DNA of 64,000 bases, from positions 800-64,799 of the forward strand of contig NZ_JAHHDX010000163.1 in the NCBI RefSeq assembly GCF_018619335.1, given 5' to 3'. This document shows, in pieces, positions 37,686 to 50,600 of the stretch. Source of the stretch: Alteromonas sp. ALT199. Its GTDB lineage: Bacteria; Pseudomonadota; Gammaproteobacteria; Enterobacterales; Alteromonadaceae. Positions within the stretch are counted from its first letter, which is position 1. Each line of letters starts with the position of its first letter. A model generated the notes under the pieces. It did no database searches. It saw nothing but the letters and a program-made list of their open reading frames with translations, and was not told where the DNA came from. The position numbers and the translations under genes are program-made.

Positions 37686-38306
37686 TTAACCTAGAACGTC
37701 AAGAAGTTCTACGTCAAAGATAAGCGTGCTGTAAGGGGCAATAGCTGCACCCGCACCCTGCTCACCGTAAGCTAGGTCGTGTGGTACGTATAGACGATAC
37801 TTTGAACCTGCTTTCATAAGTTGAAGCGCTTCAGTCCAACCTTTGATTACGCCACCTACTGGGAACTCAGCTGGCTGACCACGCTCGTAAGAGCTATCAA
37901 ACGTTGTTCCATCAATAAGCGTGCCGTGGTAGTGAACACGTACTGTGCTAGACGCATTAGGCGTCTCACCGTCACCTTCAGTAACAACTTCGTATTGAAG
38001 ACCAGATTCAGTTACGGTTACTTCATCACGCTTCGCGTTTTCTTCAAGGTATTTTGTGCCTTCTTCAATAACCGCTTTGCTCGCTTCTTCTTTAACTGCT
38101 TGCATACGCTTGTGAATTTCGCCAAACGCATCACGTAGTGTGTCGTTATCAACCTGAGGTGCTTGACCTGCGAAGGCGTCTTTTAGGCCAGCTACAACAG
38201 CATCAATCGCTAGTCCGTCGAACGGATTTGATTGTAATTGTTGACCCATTTGAAAACCAATGCCGTAACTTGCTTGGGTTTCTACTGTATTGAATGTATC
38301 AGTCAC
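37686..38306 (-). CDS. fklB: FKBP-type peptidyl-prolyl cis-trans isomerase FklB
   Basis: 206 residues from GTG 38306, preceded by AGGAG at 5 bases; the length equals E. coli FklB. The N-terminal helical dimerisation part (TQASYGIGFQMGQQL, about 10-24) is followed by a linker with KYLEENAKRDEV. The FKBP catalytic domain includes VRVHYHGTLIDGTTFDSSYE, FPVGGVIKGWTEALQLMKAG and LAYGEQGAGAAIAPYSTLIF. It accelerates proline isomerisation; no signal peptide is seen, so it is probably cytosolic. A longer frame upstream has no family support. Confidence 0.93.
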   Translation of the reverse strand: MTDTFNTVETQASYGIGFQMGQQLQSNPFDGLAIDAVVAGLKDAFAGQAPQVDNDTLRDAFGEIHKRMQAVKEEASKAVIEEGTKYLEENAKRDEVTVTESGLQYEVVTEGDGETPNASSTVRVHYHGTLIDGTTFDSSYERGQPAEFPVGGVIKGWTEALQLMKAGSKYRLYVPHDLAYGEQGAGAAIAPYSTLIFDVELLDVLG

Positions 38307-38539
38307 AAGAACTCCTGAAATTAAATTACAAATGCAGTACAAATTTCAAACAAAACGCATAGCGCGAGAATGTTTCTGCATTTTCCGGTGCAGGAGTGTA
38401 TCACACCACAAAATATCTTGCTTTGAGCAATGTTAACTAGGGTGAAAAAGTATCAAAATGTTGTAAATTATAACCGAAAGTGGTTAGACAAGTCGCAAAG
38501 GACACAGTATGGTTAGGCCCATATATTTAGGAGGATAGC

Positions 38540-41161
38540 ATGCAAACACACTACGATGCTGAACTGAAAGATACCGTTCGATACCTTGGCAAAACCCTTG
38601 GTGAAACAATCAAAAATCAATTGGGTCAAGAGTGGCTGGACCGTATTGAAACGATTCGAAAAGGCGGCCGAGCTTCTTATCAGGGAGACGCTGCGTGCAG
38701 CGAAGAACTGAAAGAAACTTTCAAAACAATGTCTGACAGCGATTTGCTTACTGTTGGTCGTGCCTTCGCACAATTCTTAAACTTGGGTAATATTGCCGAG
38801 CAAGAATACAACGCGGCAATGAATGTCGATGCATCGATTGATGCTCTGTTTAAACACCTAGATAAAGCAGAACTTACTGCTGACAAAGTACAAGACGCCG
38901 TTGCAAAACTAAACATCGATCTTGTACTGACTGCGCACCCTACTGAAGTTACGCGTCGCACACTTATTCACAAACATAAAGAGCTAGCAGACTGTCTTCA
39001 GGCTGTACATCAAGAATCGTTAAGCGATGTTGAGCGTAAGAAGATTGAAACCCGCATTGCTGACCTTATTGCTCAAGCTTGGCACACTGAAGAAATTCGT
39101 TCAGTTCGCCCAACGCCTGTTGATGAAGCGCGATGGGGTTTTTCCGTTATCGAAAACTCATTGTGGGAAGCGGTACCTGACTTCATGCGCGAACTTGATG
39201 GTCGCTTGAACGAAGACTACGATGTATCGCTACCGCTAGACTCATCACCAGTACAATTTAGCTCTTGGATGGGCGGTGACAGAGACGGTAACCCATTTGT
39301 TACTTCAAAAGTAACCAAGCAAGTATTGCTGCTGGCAAGAAAACGCGCGGCTAAGCTTTTCGCTATCGACCTTGATCGTTTGCAAGTAGAACTTTCAATG
39401 TACGATTGCAACGAAGAATTACGTGAAAAAGTAGGCGATGCAAACGAACCCTACCGCGCACTACTTCGTCCGTTAGTAAACAAATTTATTGCTACTCGCG
39501 ACGGCATTGCCGACTATTTAGCGGGTAAAAACCCAGACACGTCTAACTGGATAGAAAGCGACGATGAGCTTATCGAGCCTTTAATGCTTTGCTATCAGTC
39601 TTTACTAGACTGCGGTATGCAAGTAGTGGCAAATGGCCTTCTACTAGATACCATCCGCCGTGCTCGCGTATTTGGTATTCACCTGCTACGCCTTGACGTG
39701 CGCCAAGATTCAGAGCGCCACGCCGACGTATTTAGCGAACTCACTCGCTACCTAGGTTTAGGCGACTACGCACAGTGGAGCGAAGCCGACAAACAAGCAT
39801 TCTTATTGCGCGAGCTTGGTTCAAAACGTCCGCTATTCCCAGCACAATGGGATGCATCTGATGACGTAAAAGAAGTGCTTGATACCTGTAAAGTAATTGC
39901 GAAACACAGCAAGCATGGCTTTGGTATTTACATTATCTCTATGGCGAGTGAGCCATCGGATGTTATGGCGGTCCAGCTGCTTCTTCAAGAAAGCGGTGTA
40001 GACTGGCCAATGCCGGTAGCACCACTATTTGAAACGCTTGACGATTTGAACAACTCACCAGATGTAATGCGCAAACTCCTGTCTATCGACTGGTATCGCG
40101 GTTATGTGAAAGGCCGTCAGTTTGTCATGATTGGTTACTCTGACTCAGCAAAAGATGCAGGCGCATTGGCTGCGGGTTGGGCACAGTATCAATCGCAAGA
40201 AGCTTTGGTTGCCATTGCAGAAGAATTTGACGTAAGCCTAACCCTATTCCACGGACGTGGCGGTACAATTGGTCGTGGTGGATTGCCAGCACATGCTGCT
40301 ATTTACTCACAGCCTCCTGGCTCACTAGATGGTGGTTTCCGCGTGACAGAACAAGGCGAAACTATTCGCTATAAGTTCGGTATGCCTAAACTGGCTAAAC
40401 GCAGCCTAGGTATTTACGCCAGCGCTATTATTGAAGCCATGTTGTTCCCACCTCCGGCACCAAAAGAAGAGTGGCGTGAGCTTATTACTGCAATGGCAGC
40501 GCAAGGTCGTGATAACTACCGTGCAACTGTACGTCACGATGAAGAGTTTGTACCTTACTTCCGCGTGGCTACACCAGAGCAAGAGTTAGGTAAACTACCG
40601 TTAGGCAGCCGTCCTGCCAAGCGTAAGCCACAAGGCGGTATTGAGAGCTTGCGTGCTATCCCATGGATTTTCGCTTGGGCGCAAACTCGTTTGGTACTGC
40701 CAAGCTGGCTTGGCGTTATGCGTGCTATTGATAGCGTGAAGACCCCTGAGAACGAGAAAGTGGTTAACGAAATGTTCAGCGAATGGCCGTTCTATCGTTC
40801 GCGTCTTTCCATGCTAGACATGGTGTTCCACAAAGCGGACCCACGCATTAGTGAAGCTTATGATGAGCGTTTAGTACCTAAAGAGCTTAAACACTTTGGT
40901 GAAGCCCTGCGTAGCGAGCTTAAAGAAAGCATCTCGTCACTGTTGGCTATCACAGGTGATGACGACATTATGAAGAACGACCCGCAAGGTAAAGAGTCGA
41001 TGGAGATCCGTGCAGCGTATCTTCAACCGCTTCATTACCTGCAAATTGAACTTCTAGATCGTATCCGTAAAGCCGGTGACGATGCACAAAACACCAGCTT
41101 AGAGCGCGCTATGATGGTAACTATCGCCGGTATCGCTATCGGAATGCGCAACACAGGATAA
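38540..41161 (+). CDS. ppc: Phosphoenolpyruvate carboxylase
   Basis: 873 residues, full length. The active-site His is in DLVLTAHPTEVTRRT (about 131-145). The C-terminal catalytic Arg/Gly loop is FHGRGGTIGRGG, with GYSDSAKDAG before it. The protein ends MVTIAGIAIGMRNTG, the conserved terminus that binds the inhibitor aspartate region. It makes oxaloacetate from PEP and bicarbonate to refill the TCA cycle. The start has a strong AGGAGG. A decayed copy of its 3' end occurs at 43733, beyond katG. Confidence 0.97.
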   Translation: MQTHYDAELKDTVRYLGKTLGETIKNQLGQEWLDRIETIRKGGRASYQGDAACSEELKETFKTMSDSDLLTVGRAFAQFLNLGNIAEQEYNAAMNVDASIDALFKHLDKAELTADKVQDAVAKLNIDLVLTAHPTEVTRRTLIHKHKELADCLQAVHQESLSDVERKKIETRIADLIAQAWHTEEIRSVRPTPVDEARWGFSVIENSLWEAVPDFMRELDGRLNEDYDVSLPLDSSPVQFSSWMGGDRDGNPFVTSKVTKQVLLLARKRAAKLFAIDLDRLQVELSMYDCNEELREKVGDANEPYRALLRPLVNKFIATRDGIADYLAGKNPDTSNWIESDDELIEPLMLCYQSLLDCGMQVVANGLLLDTIRRARVFGIHLLRLDVRQDSERHADVFSELTRYLGLGDYAQWSEADKQAFLLRELGSKRPLFPAQWDASDDVKEVLDTCKVIAKHSKHGFGIYIISMASEPSDVMAVQLLLQESGVDWPMPVAPLFETLDDLNNSPDVMRKLLSIDWYRGYVKGRQFVMIGYSDSAKDAGALAAGWAQYQSQEALVAIAEEFDVSLTLFHGRGGTIGRGGLPAHAAIYSQPPGSLDGGFRVTEQGETIRYKFGMPKLAKRSLGIYASAIIEAMLFPPPAPKEEWRELITAMAAQGRDNYRATVRHDEEFVPYFRVATPEQELGKLPLGSRPAKRKPQGGIESLRAIPWIFAWAQTRLVLPSWLGVMRAIDSVKTPENEKVVNEMFSEWPFYRSRLSMLDMVFHKADPRISEAYDERLVPKELKHFGEALRSELKESISSLLAITGDDDIMKNDPQGKESMEIRAAYLQPLHYLQIELLDRIRKAGDDAQNTSLERAMMVTIAGIAIGMRNTG

Positions 41162-41244
41162 CAACTTGACAAGCGAGGCTTCTGTATCACAATGCATAAC
41201 CGCATTACTTGTTCTACAAAAGCTTCGCTTAGCTGACAATCACA

Positions 41245-41280
41245 AAAAAGCCCGCTTCATCATTATGAAGCGGGCTTTTT
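41245..41280. terminator. Bidirectional intrinsic terminator between ppc and katG
   Basis: AAAAAGCCCGCTTCAT (41245-41260) is the exact reverse complement of ATGAAGCGGGCTTTTT (41265-41280), with a 4-base loop. It serves the convergent ppc and katG genes. Confidence 0.95.
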
Positions 41281-41316
41281 ATTGCTTAGATGTTTTTACT
41301 TACATCAAGATAAGTA

Positions 41317-43551
<2,235 letters not shown>

Positions 43552-43732
43552 TTAGTTAAGTTATAGGATTAACCTATGGAGTTACGCTGCGACATCACCT
43601 TCGACATCAAAAAAGCGTGATTCAAGCATAGTCAAAGTTTTACGCTTTTCCATAATAGAAAGCATTAGTTTGCAACACGAGCACTTGCCCATAAAAGACC
43701 AGTGCTTACAGCGACTACCTTAAGTGCGTATT

Positions 43733-43781
43733 GGTGGTAACCATCGCAGGTATCGCTACTGAAATAGGTAACAACAGCTAA
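43733..43781 (+). pseudogene. Relic of the ppc 3' end beyond katG
   Basis: The plus-strand sequence at 43733-43781 reads VVTIAGIATEIGNNS-stop. It aligns with the ppc C-terminus MVTIAGIAIGMRNTG-stop, with about 70 percent base identity over 48 bases and the stop codon in register. It is preceded by weakly similar codons but no longer open frame. The surrounding gap (43507-43937) otherwise holds the katG promoter region and no gene. Confidence 0.6.
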
Positions 43782-43937
43782 ATAGCTAGCTTTATGAGGA
43801 CATGAAAGCCCGTTTCGTGCGGCCTAGCAAGCTGGCGCACGCCCGAATGTAGGGCGGCGATATAAAGATATTGGAGAATTAGCTAAATACGCATATTATC
43901 GGCCACGCGGCTTTTCTCATATTTTAAAGGATTAAAA

Positions 43938-44686
43938 ATGCGTATATCCCTACTATTATTCTTTGTTGCGCTGTTCTCGCTCAATAGCCACTCCATCGCC
44001 AGTACATTGGAACTACCTACTGGATTATGGGAAGGCATAAGTGAAGATGGCCTTACGTTTCGATTGCTTCAAATAAATGAAAGTGGCGAGCACAGTTTTT
44101 TGAAGTAGCCATTCTAGGTGGTTTAAAGAAAGCGCGTCGCACACCTTTCACTAATGACGACATTGTTTGTATAGAAAATAGATGTACTATCAAAACAATA
44201 ATTGAGAGCGATGTTACGCGCACGATTACGTTATCTCCTTATCTAGATACCGATTTAAAAGTACTTGAGTCGAGTTTTAAAGGTAAAGAGAGTTATATGT
44301 CTCGTACGTATCAGTTGATAAAACAAGAAGCAAAATCGACGCCTAGAAAGTTCCTTGAAAAACGTGGGCAGCTAATTGCTAATGCTGAACAAAATACGAC
44401 CGAACACCCTTTCGGCACTTGGATTGGCGTAATGCAGTATTTAGACAGACCAGAATTAGCATTACTACAGTTAAATGAAGACGAGCAAGGTTCATTACGG
44501 GTTTATAGAAAGGGTTCTAAAACCTTCAATGAAGTGCAATCAAGCTTTTCTGCTAACAATATAAGTATTGATGGCAAAGTGATTGAAATTGAAGCGTCAC
44601 ACACAACTTTTGCATCAAACATTATCCTGTTTGTGCAAGCAGACAACATGATTTCTGGCTACACCTACGCAATTCATAAGAGCTAG
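43938..44686 (+). pseudogene. Secreted protein of unknown function, frameshifted at a T tract
   Basis: ATG 43938, with AAAGGA upstream, starts a signal peptide (MRISLLLFFVALFSLNSH, cleavage near SIAS) and a mature part LELPTGLWEGISEDGLTF. It stops at TAG 44108-44110, shortly after the six-T tract 44096-44101. In another frame coding continues from the tract (FFEVAILGGLKKARRTPF) without a stop to 44686, including a second GTWIGVMQYLDRPELALL unit. One extra T in the tract would restore a single frame of about 249 residues. The two similar G-x-W-x-G units suggest a duplicated beta-rich domain. ATG 44297 could start only a fragment. No family is recognised. Confidence 0.7.
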
Positions 44687-44858
44687 CCAGCAGCCATGGG
44701 CGCAATAAAGCTGTACCGCATAGAGCCAGCCCAAGCACAGTAATTTTCTTAGATAGTAAATTAATGAAAAGCTGCTGGGTAATGCTCTAAATAAGCTTCG
44801 CTTTACATGGCTCTCCTATTCTAAATGTGCAGTGGCGAGGCCTACGAGCACGCAACAA

Positions 44859-44972
44859 AAAAGGCTGGATACGTAAGGTCGTAACAGACTGTCTGCAGCA
44901 GGGATTCTGCAGCCAAGCCTCCATGGATGGAAGCTCGGCGTGTCTGTGTAGGCCTTACGTATCCAGCCTTTT
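44859..44972. repeat. Large palindromic structured element downstream of mdh
   Basis: AAAAGGCTGGATACGTAAGG (44859-44878) and its exact reverse complement (44953-44972) enclose a 74-base interior with further paired pieces: ACAGAC/GTCTGT (44884 and 44942), CTGCAG twice (44893 and 44906) and a TCCATGGA palindrome near 44930. The whole can fold as a branched, cloverleaf-like structure. On the minus strand the distal arm ends in a T-run, so it could also terminate mdh. The rest of the 44687-45006 gap shows no gene. Confidence 0.75.
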
Positions 44973-44974
44973 CT

Positions 44975-44996
44975 AGCGGATGCTAATGCATCCGCT
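44975..44996 (-). terminator. Hairpin immediately after mdh
   Basis: AGCGGATGC and GCATCCGCT are perfect 9-base arms around TAAT, starting 11 bases after the mdh stop. On the minus strand it is followed by GAAAAGG rather than a T-run, so it may work with the larger palindrome next to it. Confidence 0.6.
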
Positions 44997-45006
44997 TTAA
45001 GCACTA

Positions 45007-45945
45007 TTAGCCGTTTACGAAGTCAACGCCTAGCTTGATGTCTCCACGTAGGCCTTCAAGCATGTCGTTTTTCGCTTTTTCTTCAAATGCGCTTAGCTCG
45101 CCGTATGGCAAGATTTCTTCAACACCGTTTGCGCCAAGGCGTACTGGGTGTGCAAAGAATGCTGCGTCGTCGCTGTCGTCAGTTTGTACGTAAGTGTACT
45201 CAACAACGTTCTCGCCTTGCATTGCTGCAACAAGAGACAGACAGAAACGTGCTGCTGCTTGACCCATTGAAAGGGTTGCAGAGCCACCGCCGGCTTTTGC
45301 TTCAACAACTTCAGTACCCGCATTCTGGATACGAGTCGTTAGACTAGACACTTCTTCGTCTGTGAACTCAACACCCTCAACTTGTGAAAGAAGAGGAAGG
45401 ATAGTTGTACCAGAGTGACCACCGATTACCGGTACGTGCACTGAAGATACGTCTAGATCTTTAAGTTCAGCAACAAAAGTTTCTGCACGGATTACATCTA
45501 GCGTAGTTACACCGAATAGCTTGTTCTTGTCGTAAACGCCTTTTGCTTTTAGCGTTTCAGCAGCAATAGCAACGGTAGTGTTTACAGGGTTAGTGATGAT
45601 ACCAACACACGCGTTTGGGCAGTTATCAGCTACACCTTCAACGAGGTTTTTAACAATGCCGGCGTTGATGTTGAACAGATCAGAACGATCCATACCTGGC
45701 TTACGAGGCATACCCGCTGGAATAAGAACTACGTCTGCTCCAGTAAGTGCATCAGCAAGGTCATCTTTACCGTGACCGGTTACTTTTACTGCAGTTGGGA
45801 TGTGGCTCAAATCAACGGCAACACCAGGAACAACTGGCGCGACATCGTAAAGCGCTAAATCTGAACCTGCTGGCAATTGTGTTTTCAACAACAAAGACAG
45901 CGCCTGACCAATACCACCGGCAGCACCTAACACGGCTACTTTCAT
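45007..45945 (-). CDS. mdh: Malate dehydrogenase
   Basis: 312 residues, the same length as E. coli Mdh. The NAD-binding motif [16 protein letters not shown] begins at residue 4. Substrate arginines lie in [19 protein letters not shown], and the catalytic His is in [17 protein letters not shown] (near 177). It interconverts malate and oxaloacetate in the TCA cycle. It is divergent from argR, as in E. coli and Vibrio, and the shared region contains ArgR-box-like sites that could touch both promoters. Confidence 0.97.
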   Translation of the reverse strand: MKVAVLGAAGGIGQALSLLLKTQLPAGSDLALYDVAPVVPGVAVDLSHIPTAVKVTGHGKDDLADALTGADVVLIPAGMPRKPGMDRSDLFNINAGIVKNLVEGVADNCPNACVGIITNPVNTTVAIAAETLKAKGVYDKNKLFGVTTLDVIRAETFVAELKDLDVSSVHVPVIGGHSGTTILPLLSQVEGVEFTDEEVSSLTTRIQNAGTEVVEAKAGGGSATLSMGQAAARFCLSLVAAMQGENVVEYTYVQTDDSDDAAFFAHPVRLGANGVEEILPYGELSAFEEKAKNDMLEGLRGDIKLGVDFVNG

Positions 45946-46057
45946 ACCATTTCTCCTATGGGATTACTTCACGTATTTAAACGGAACGTCACACTAATGC
46001 AACGCGGGGGAAAACTCAATCACCGGATCGTCTTATTAACGTTATTTATGGCAATTT

Positions 46058-46091
46058 TGTCTCGATATTCATTATCATGAATGATTATGCA
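46058..46091. promoter_or_regulatory. Tandem ARG boxes between mdh and argR
   Basis: TGTCTCGATATTCA (46058-46071) and TGAATGATTATGCA (46078-46091) match the core TGAATwwwwATTCA at 8 and 9 of 10 fixed positions. Their centres are 20 bases apart, the paired arrangement used by ArgR hexamers. They lie 90-125 bases before argR and suggest autoregulation. Confidence 0.65.
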
Positions 46092-46182
46092 AAGAAATTG
46101 CGCAAAGTCTACCTGTACGGCACAATATGCGCATACTAAATATAATTCCTAACGATAACCTTTTAAAAAGAAAAGAGCGCTA

Positions 46183-46647
46183 ATGGCAAACGCAAAACAA
46201 GAGCAACTCATCAAAGCTTTTAAAGAAATTCTTAAAGCGGAAAGTTATGGTTCGCAAGGCGAGATTGTTGATGCTTTAAAAGCACAAGGTTTTGACAACA
46301 TCAGCCAGTCCAAAATCTCTAGAATGCTAAGTAAGTTTGGCGCGGTACGAACCCGAAATGCCAGAGGAGACATGGTTTACTGCTTGCCTCCTGAATTAGG
46401 TATGCCTACCGCCAAAAGTCCGCTTAAACAGTTGGTACTTGATATAGTTCACAACAATGTCATGGTTATTATTAGAACCAGCCCAGGAGCAGCACAACTT
46501 ATTGCTCGCCTACTTGATTCATTGAGTAAAAAAGATGGTGTATTAGGGACGATTGCTGGTGATGATACTATTTTTATTGCCCCTGCTGACGTGACAAGAA
46601 TTGAAGAATTAAGACAACGCGTTGAAGATTTATTTGAAAATGTTTAG
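46183..46647 (+). CDS. argR: Arginine repressor ArgR
   Basis: 154 residues. The N-terminal winged helix (about 1-70) contains [17 protein letters not shown] and [19 protein letters not shown]. The C-terminal hexamerisation and arginine-binding domain contains [15 protein letters not shown] and [14 protein letters not shown] (conserved Asp pair). It represses arginine biosynthesis genes when arginine is bound. The preceding tandem ARG boxes and the divergent mdh match the enterobacterial and Vibrio arrangement. Confidence 0.97.
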   Translation: MANAKQEQLIKAFKEILKAESYGSQGEIVDALKAQGFDNISQSKISRMLSKFGAVRTRNARGDMVYCLPPELGMPTAKSPLKQLVLDIVHNNVMVIIRTSPGAAQLIARLLDSLSKKDGVLGTIAGDDTIFIAPADVTRIEELRQRVEDLFENV

Positions 46648-46681
46648 CTAGGACAACTAAAAGCTGACAATTAAAAAACAA

Positions 46682-46706
46682 GAAACCGCATACAAGATGC
46701 GGTTTC
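46682..46706. terminator. Hairpin between argR and the DJ-1/PfpI gene
   Basis: GAAACCGCAT and ATGCGGTTTC are perfect 10-base arms around ACAAG, located between convergent stop codons. A-rich sequence precedes it, giving a T-run on the minus strand, but the plus-strand U-tract is poor. Confidence 0.7.
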
Positions 46707-46732
46707 CAACTAGGTTATAAACTAAGACTTTC

Positions 46733-47416
46733 CTAAGATAGAAGCTTTATTAGTGCATCTGCTGCGGGGCGCGATGACGGTGGATTTTGGCCTGTTACTA
46801 GTAGACCGTCAGTAAAGACTTTTACAGCGAAATCATCCGCACTTTCGTATTTACCACCCTTTTTAACTAGCTCATCTTCTACCAGATAGGGAACAACATC
46901 AGTAAGCTCCATCGCCGCTTCTTCGCTGTTTGAAAAACCCGTTACTTGCTTGCCATCAACTAGGTATTTGCCATCAGGAGTTTTAACATCCTTAAGCACT
47001 ATTGGGGCATGACATACTGCGCCGACAGGTTTATTCGCTGCAATTGTATCTTCAATTAATTTGATTGAATGGGCGTTATCTGACAAGTCCCACAAAGGTC
47101 CATGACCACCGGGGTAAAACACGGCGTCGAACTCATCTGCTCGCACATCTTCAAGCGGTATAGTCGACGCAATTGCACTGCGTGCCAGTTCATCTTTTGT
47201 ATAACGCATAGCGTCGTCTGTCATGGCATCATCAGCAAGACTATTAGGGTCAATAGGTACTTGGCCCCCCATTGGCGATGCCAGCGTAATCGTATAGCCT
47301 TGGTCTTTAAATGCGTAATATGGCGCTGCGAACTCTTCTAACCACATGCCAGTTTTTTTACCCGTATCACCCATAATTTCGTGAGACGTCATTACCATAA
47401 GCATACGTTTTGTCAT
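46733..47416 (-). CDS. DJ-1/PfpI-superfamily protein (Hsp31-like)
   Basis: 227 residues. The nucleophile elbow GAVCHAPIVL holds the conserved Cys near 135. An acidic residue is in GKKTGMWLEEFAAPYYAF, and YPGGHGPLWDLSDN (His near 107) supplies the typical environment. The long form with TGFSNSEEAAMELTDVVPYL at 155-175 is the Hsp31/glyoxalase-III-like branch, linked to methylglyoxal detoxification or protein-repair activity. Which of these applies here is not shown. It is cytosolic, monocistronic and convergent with argR. Confidence 0.88.
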   Translation of the reverse strand: MTKRMLMVMTSHEIMGDTGKKTGMWLEEFAAPYYAFKDQGYTITLASPMGGQVPIDPNSLADDAMTDDAMRYTKDELARSAIASTIPLEDVRADEFDAVFYPGGHGPLWDLSDNAHSIKLIEDTIAANKPVGAVCHAPIVLKDVKTPDGKYLVDGKQVTGFSNSEEAAMELTDVVPYLVEDELVKKGGKYESADDFAVKVFTDGLLVTGQNPPSSRPAADALIKLLS

Positions 47417-47537
47417 AAGCCCTCCTTGCGAGCATCTAAAAGTTTTCTCGTCATTTAATTCGTGTTGTGGAGGGACTTAGATCATAAATAAAGGGAAGGA
47501 TCGATTAGTGGCAAGTGTGAGAGATAAATCACAGGCA

Positions 47538-47573
47538 TAAAAAAGTGCCACTTCCTGTTAAGGAAAGTGGCAC
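47538..47573 (-). terminator. Intrinsic terminator downstream of the Oar-like receptor gene
   Basis: GTGCCACTTCCT (47545-47556) pairs with AGGAAAGTGGCAC (47561-47573) with one bulged base. On the minus strand it runs into a T6 tract, 37 bases after the receptor stop. Confidence 0.88.
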
Positions 47574-47609
47574 CTAACACTACAACTTGTAGTTAGCGTT
47601 TACTACTTC

Positions 47610-50600
47610 TTAGAAGCGGTAGTTAACACCTACGCGTATTTCCCAAAGAGAAGGACTGCGAGATACGCTTTGTTCAGGCGTTGAGAACGCGCTGTACTCG
47701 TATTGACCAGCATCGTTGATATCTGCAGCTAACACTTCGTCGCCACCGAATGTTCCCTGACGGAAAACACCCCATTGGTCATTGATTAGGTTAGTTACAT
47801 TCTCAATGATGAAGAACGCGTTAGCACTATGGCCTTCATAGAAACCTGGTAATTCTTGAGAAATACGTAAGTCAGCCTTAAACCACCAGTCAGCGCTTTC
47901 GCTGTTACGCTCTAGAATTTCACCACGCTCGAAGCCATTGTTGTCTACCCAACGGTTAAACAGTCTTTCAGCTTCTTCTGCTGATTGAAGTACTTCTCCG
48001 TCACCGTTAAGTTGGTCAACAAACACTACGTTCGCATCGTTTAGCTCTGGAATGTAGATAAGTTGACGAGCGTCAGCGGCATCCCATCCAAACGCATCGT
48101 TGTTGCTATAAACGTATGAGTAAGGCTTACCTTCGTTAGCCGTCGCGAATAGGTTGAAACGCGTCGAATAACCGTCGAAGAACTCAGCGGTGTAACCTAG
48201 TGAGAAGTTAAAGCGGTTGCCAACAGCGTAGTCAGACGTTGCTGTAGATGGGTTATTCGGATCACTAGTTGCAAAGTTTGTGTAGTTAGAGAAAGCTACA
48301 GAGCTTGTCATTGGGTTAGCATCTTCTGCATCAACATATGCATACGACGCAGCCATGTCAAAGCCGTTATCCCACTCTTTACTTACGCCAACAGACAACA
48401 CTAGTGAACTACCGTCACCGCTATCTACGTTATCAAGAATGAAGTCTGAACCAGTCCAACGACTTGAATCAAGCGCAGTATAAATTGTGCGGCCGTCGAA
48501 ACGGTTCTGACCTGAATCGACAAGTAAAGCATCGCGAACAATCGCAGAATCTTGACGATCTGTGTAAATCATGTCGGCGTTAACTAGGTAATCACCTGGA
48601 GCGATGTAAGTAAAGCCCAACGCATACTTCCACTCTGACGGAATTTCGAAATCAGGAGCAGTCGCGTTAGTATTACCGTCACCATCAGTGATGCTGGTAT
48701 TGGCAACTTCATCAAACATAGCTTGAGGAATATCGAAAATTGGACGACCTTCGCCAGTAAGCGGTACATCAAAAATTGACGAAGAACCTGAAGTCCAGCC
48801 ATCAATTACACTTTCACGAACACCGATGTTAGTTACACCATCGTTAGAGTAGGCGTTTGAAATCCAAACGTTCGGGTTACCACCTGAGTAAAGGCCTAAA
48901 CCACCACGCAATTCTAGATCTTCATTTACTGTGTATGTGAAACCGAAACGCGGCTGAAGAAGGTCGATGCCATCTACGTTAGCCGTGTTAGCGAAGCCAT
49001 AACGCTCAGTGAAGTTTTCGTTCAAACGAGGCGTGTCGTCAGAGCTATAAGTATCGTAACGAAGACCAGCCATAATTTTCAGGTCATCAGTTAGATAGAA
49101 CTCGTCTTGGATATAGAAAGTCGTTACGTCGTAAGCGAATGATGCACCTGCATCAGCTGGGTTGTTAGTACCGGCTGAGTTGTTGTAATAAATACGGTCA
49201 ACTAGGCCAGCTTCAAAATCAGCAATGCTGTCGAAACGGTATTCACCTACAGTGTGCTGCATAAACAAGTTAAATACGTCGGTTTCTTCGTACTCAACAC
49301 CAGCTGTGATTTGGTGGTCACCGTAGAAGTAAGTACCCGCTAATTTGAAGTTAAATACTTCGTAGTTTAGTTGGTTTGATTGACGAGAGTCATCTGGACC
49401 AATGTAAATACGGCCACCATCTTCAGTAGAAATTTGCGCTTCTGCAAAACCAGACGCTGCATCAAGTGACTGCTGACGGTTATCTAAGTCAGTGTGACCG
49501 ATACGAAGCTCTGTCGAGAAATCGTCAGACCAGTTTGAAAATAATGAACCAACAACGTTAGTTAATTCAGCACCACGCTCATAGAAGTGGTTGCTAAGAG
49601 ACAAGTTGGTAGAACCGGTGTCAGACTGACTTACACTGAAACCATCGTTCCAGTTGTACATTAGTGACGCACGGTGGTCAGCATTAATGTTCCAGTCTAA
49701 TTTAATAAGGATTTTTTCATCTTCAACCGGCGCTGAACCAGGCGTGCCGCCAGCATCATAACCGTATACGCGTTGTGCAATCTCAGTTACTTGATCGATA
49801 TCATCTTGAGTAACACGACTACCTAGCGCGTTATAATCATAAAGCTGAACACCTTCAAGCTTTTCGTATGAAGCAAAAAGGAAAAGGCTATCTTTAATTA
49901 GTGGAAGACCAACGTTAAAACCGTAACGCTTCTCAGTGTAGTTACCGTTGTCACGTTTTTCACTATCAACTTCATCACCACGGTATGAATCAGATGTGAA
50001 ATCGTAGAAAACACCGCCGTGTACTTCGTTCGAACCTGATTTAGTTACGGCATTGATGTTACAGGCAGTAAAGCCGCCGTATTCAACGTCGAAAGGAGCA
50101 AGCTCAACCGCTACCTGTTGGATTGCGTCGTAAGAGAAAGGCATACGCTCGGTCGGGAAGCCATTACTGTTTAGACCGAAGTTGTCATTCATGCGAATAC
50201 CATCTAGGGTCAAGCTGTTGTTGCGCGGGCTTGCACCACCACAGCTGATAGCATCGTTGAAGCTTTCGTCAACGAAAACACGAGGGTCAACACGCACGAT
50301 ATCACCGATGCTACGGTTAATAGCAGGCGTATTTTCAAGCGCTTCCAAGTTAAATACTGTTTGCGGACCAGTTGCACCAAACGCTGTAGCTGTTAATGCG
50401 CTACCGCTAACAGAAATAACTTCGATGTCGCTAGCGTCTTCTAGAGTAAGGTTAACGCCGAATGGGTTACCTAGTTCTAGGAATACGCTATCGATAGTGG
50501 TGTCTTGGTACTCATCAGAATCGATAACGATTCTATAAGGACCGCCAACGCGAAGGCCGCGAAGGTTGAAAGCGCCATTTTCACCTACTACTACTTCACG

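Noticed and set aside
44859..44972. Integron attC site
   Set aside because: Branched palindrome is suggestive, but there are no GTTRRRY/RYYYAAC core sites at the ends, no integrase and no cassette array.
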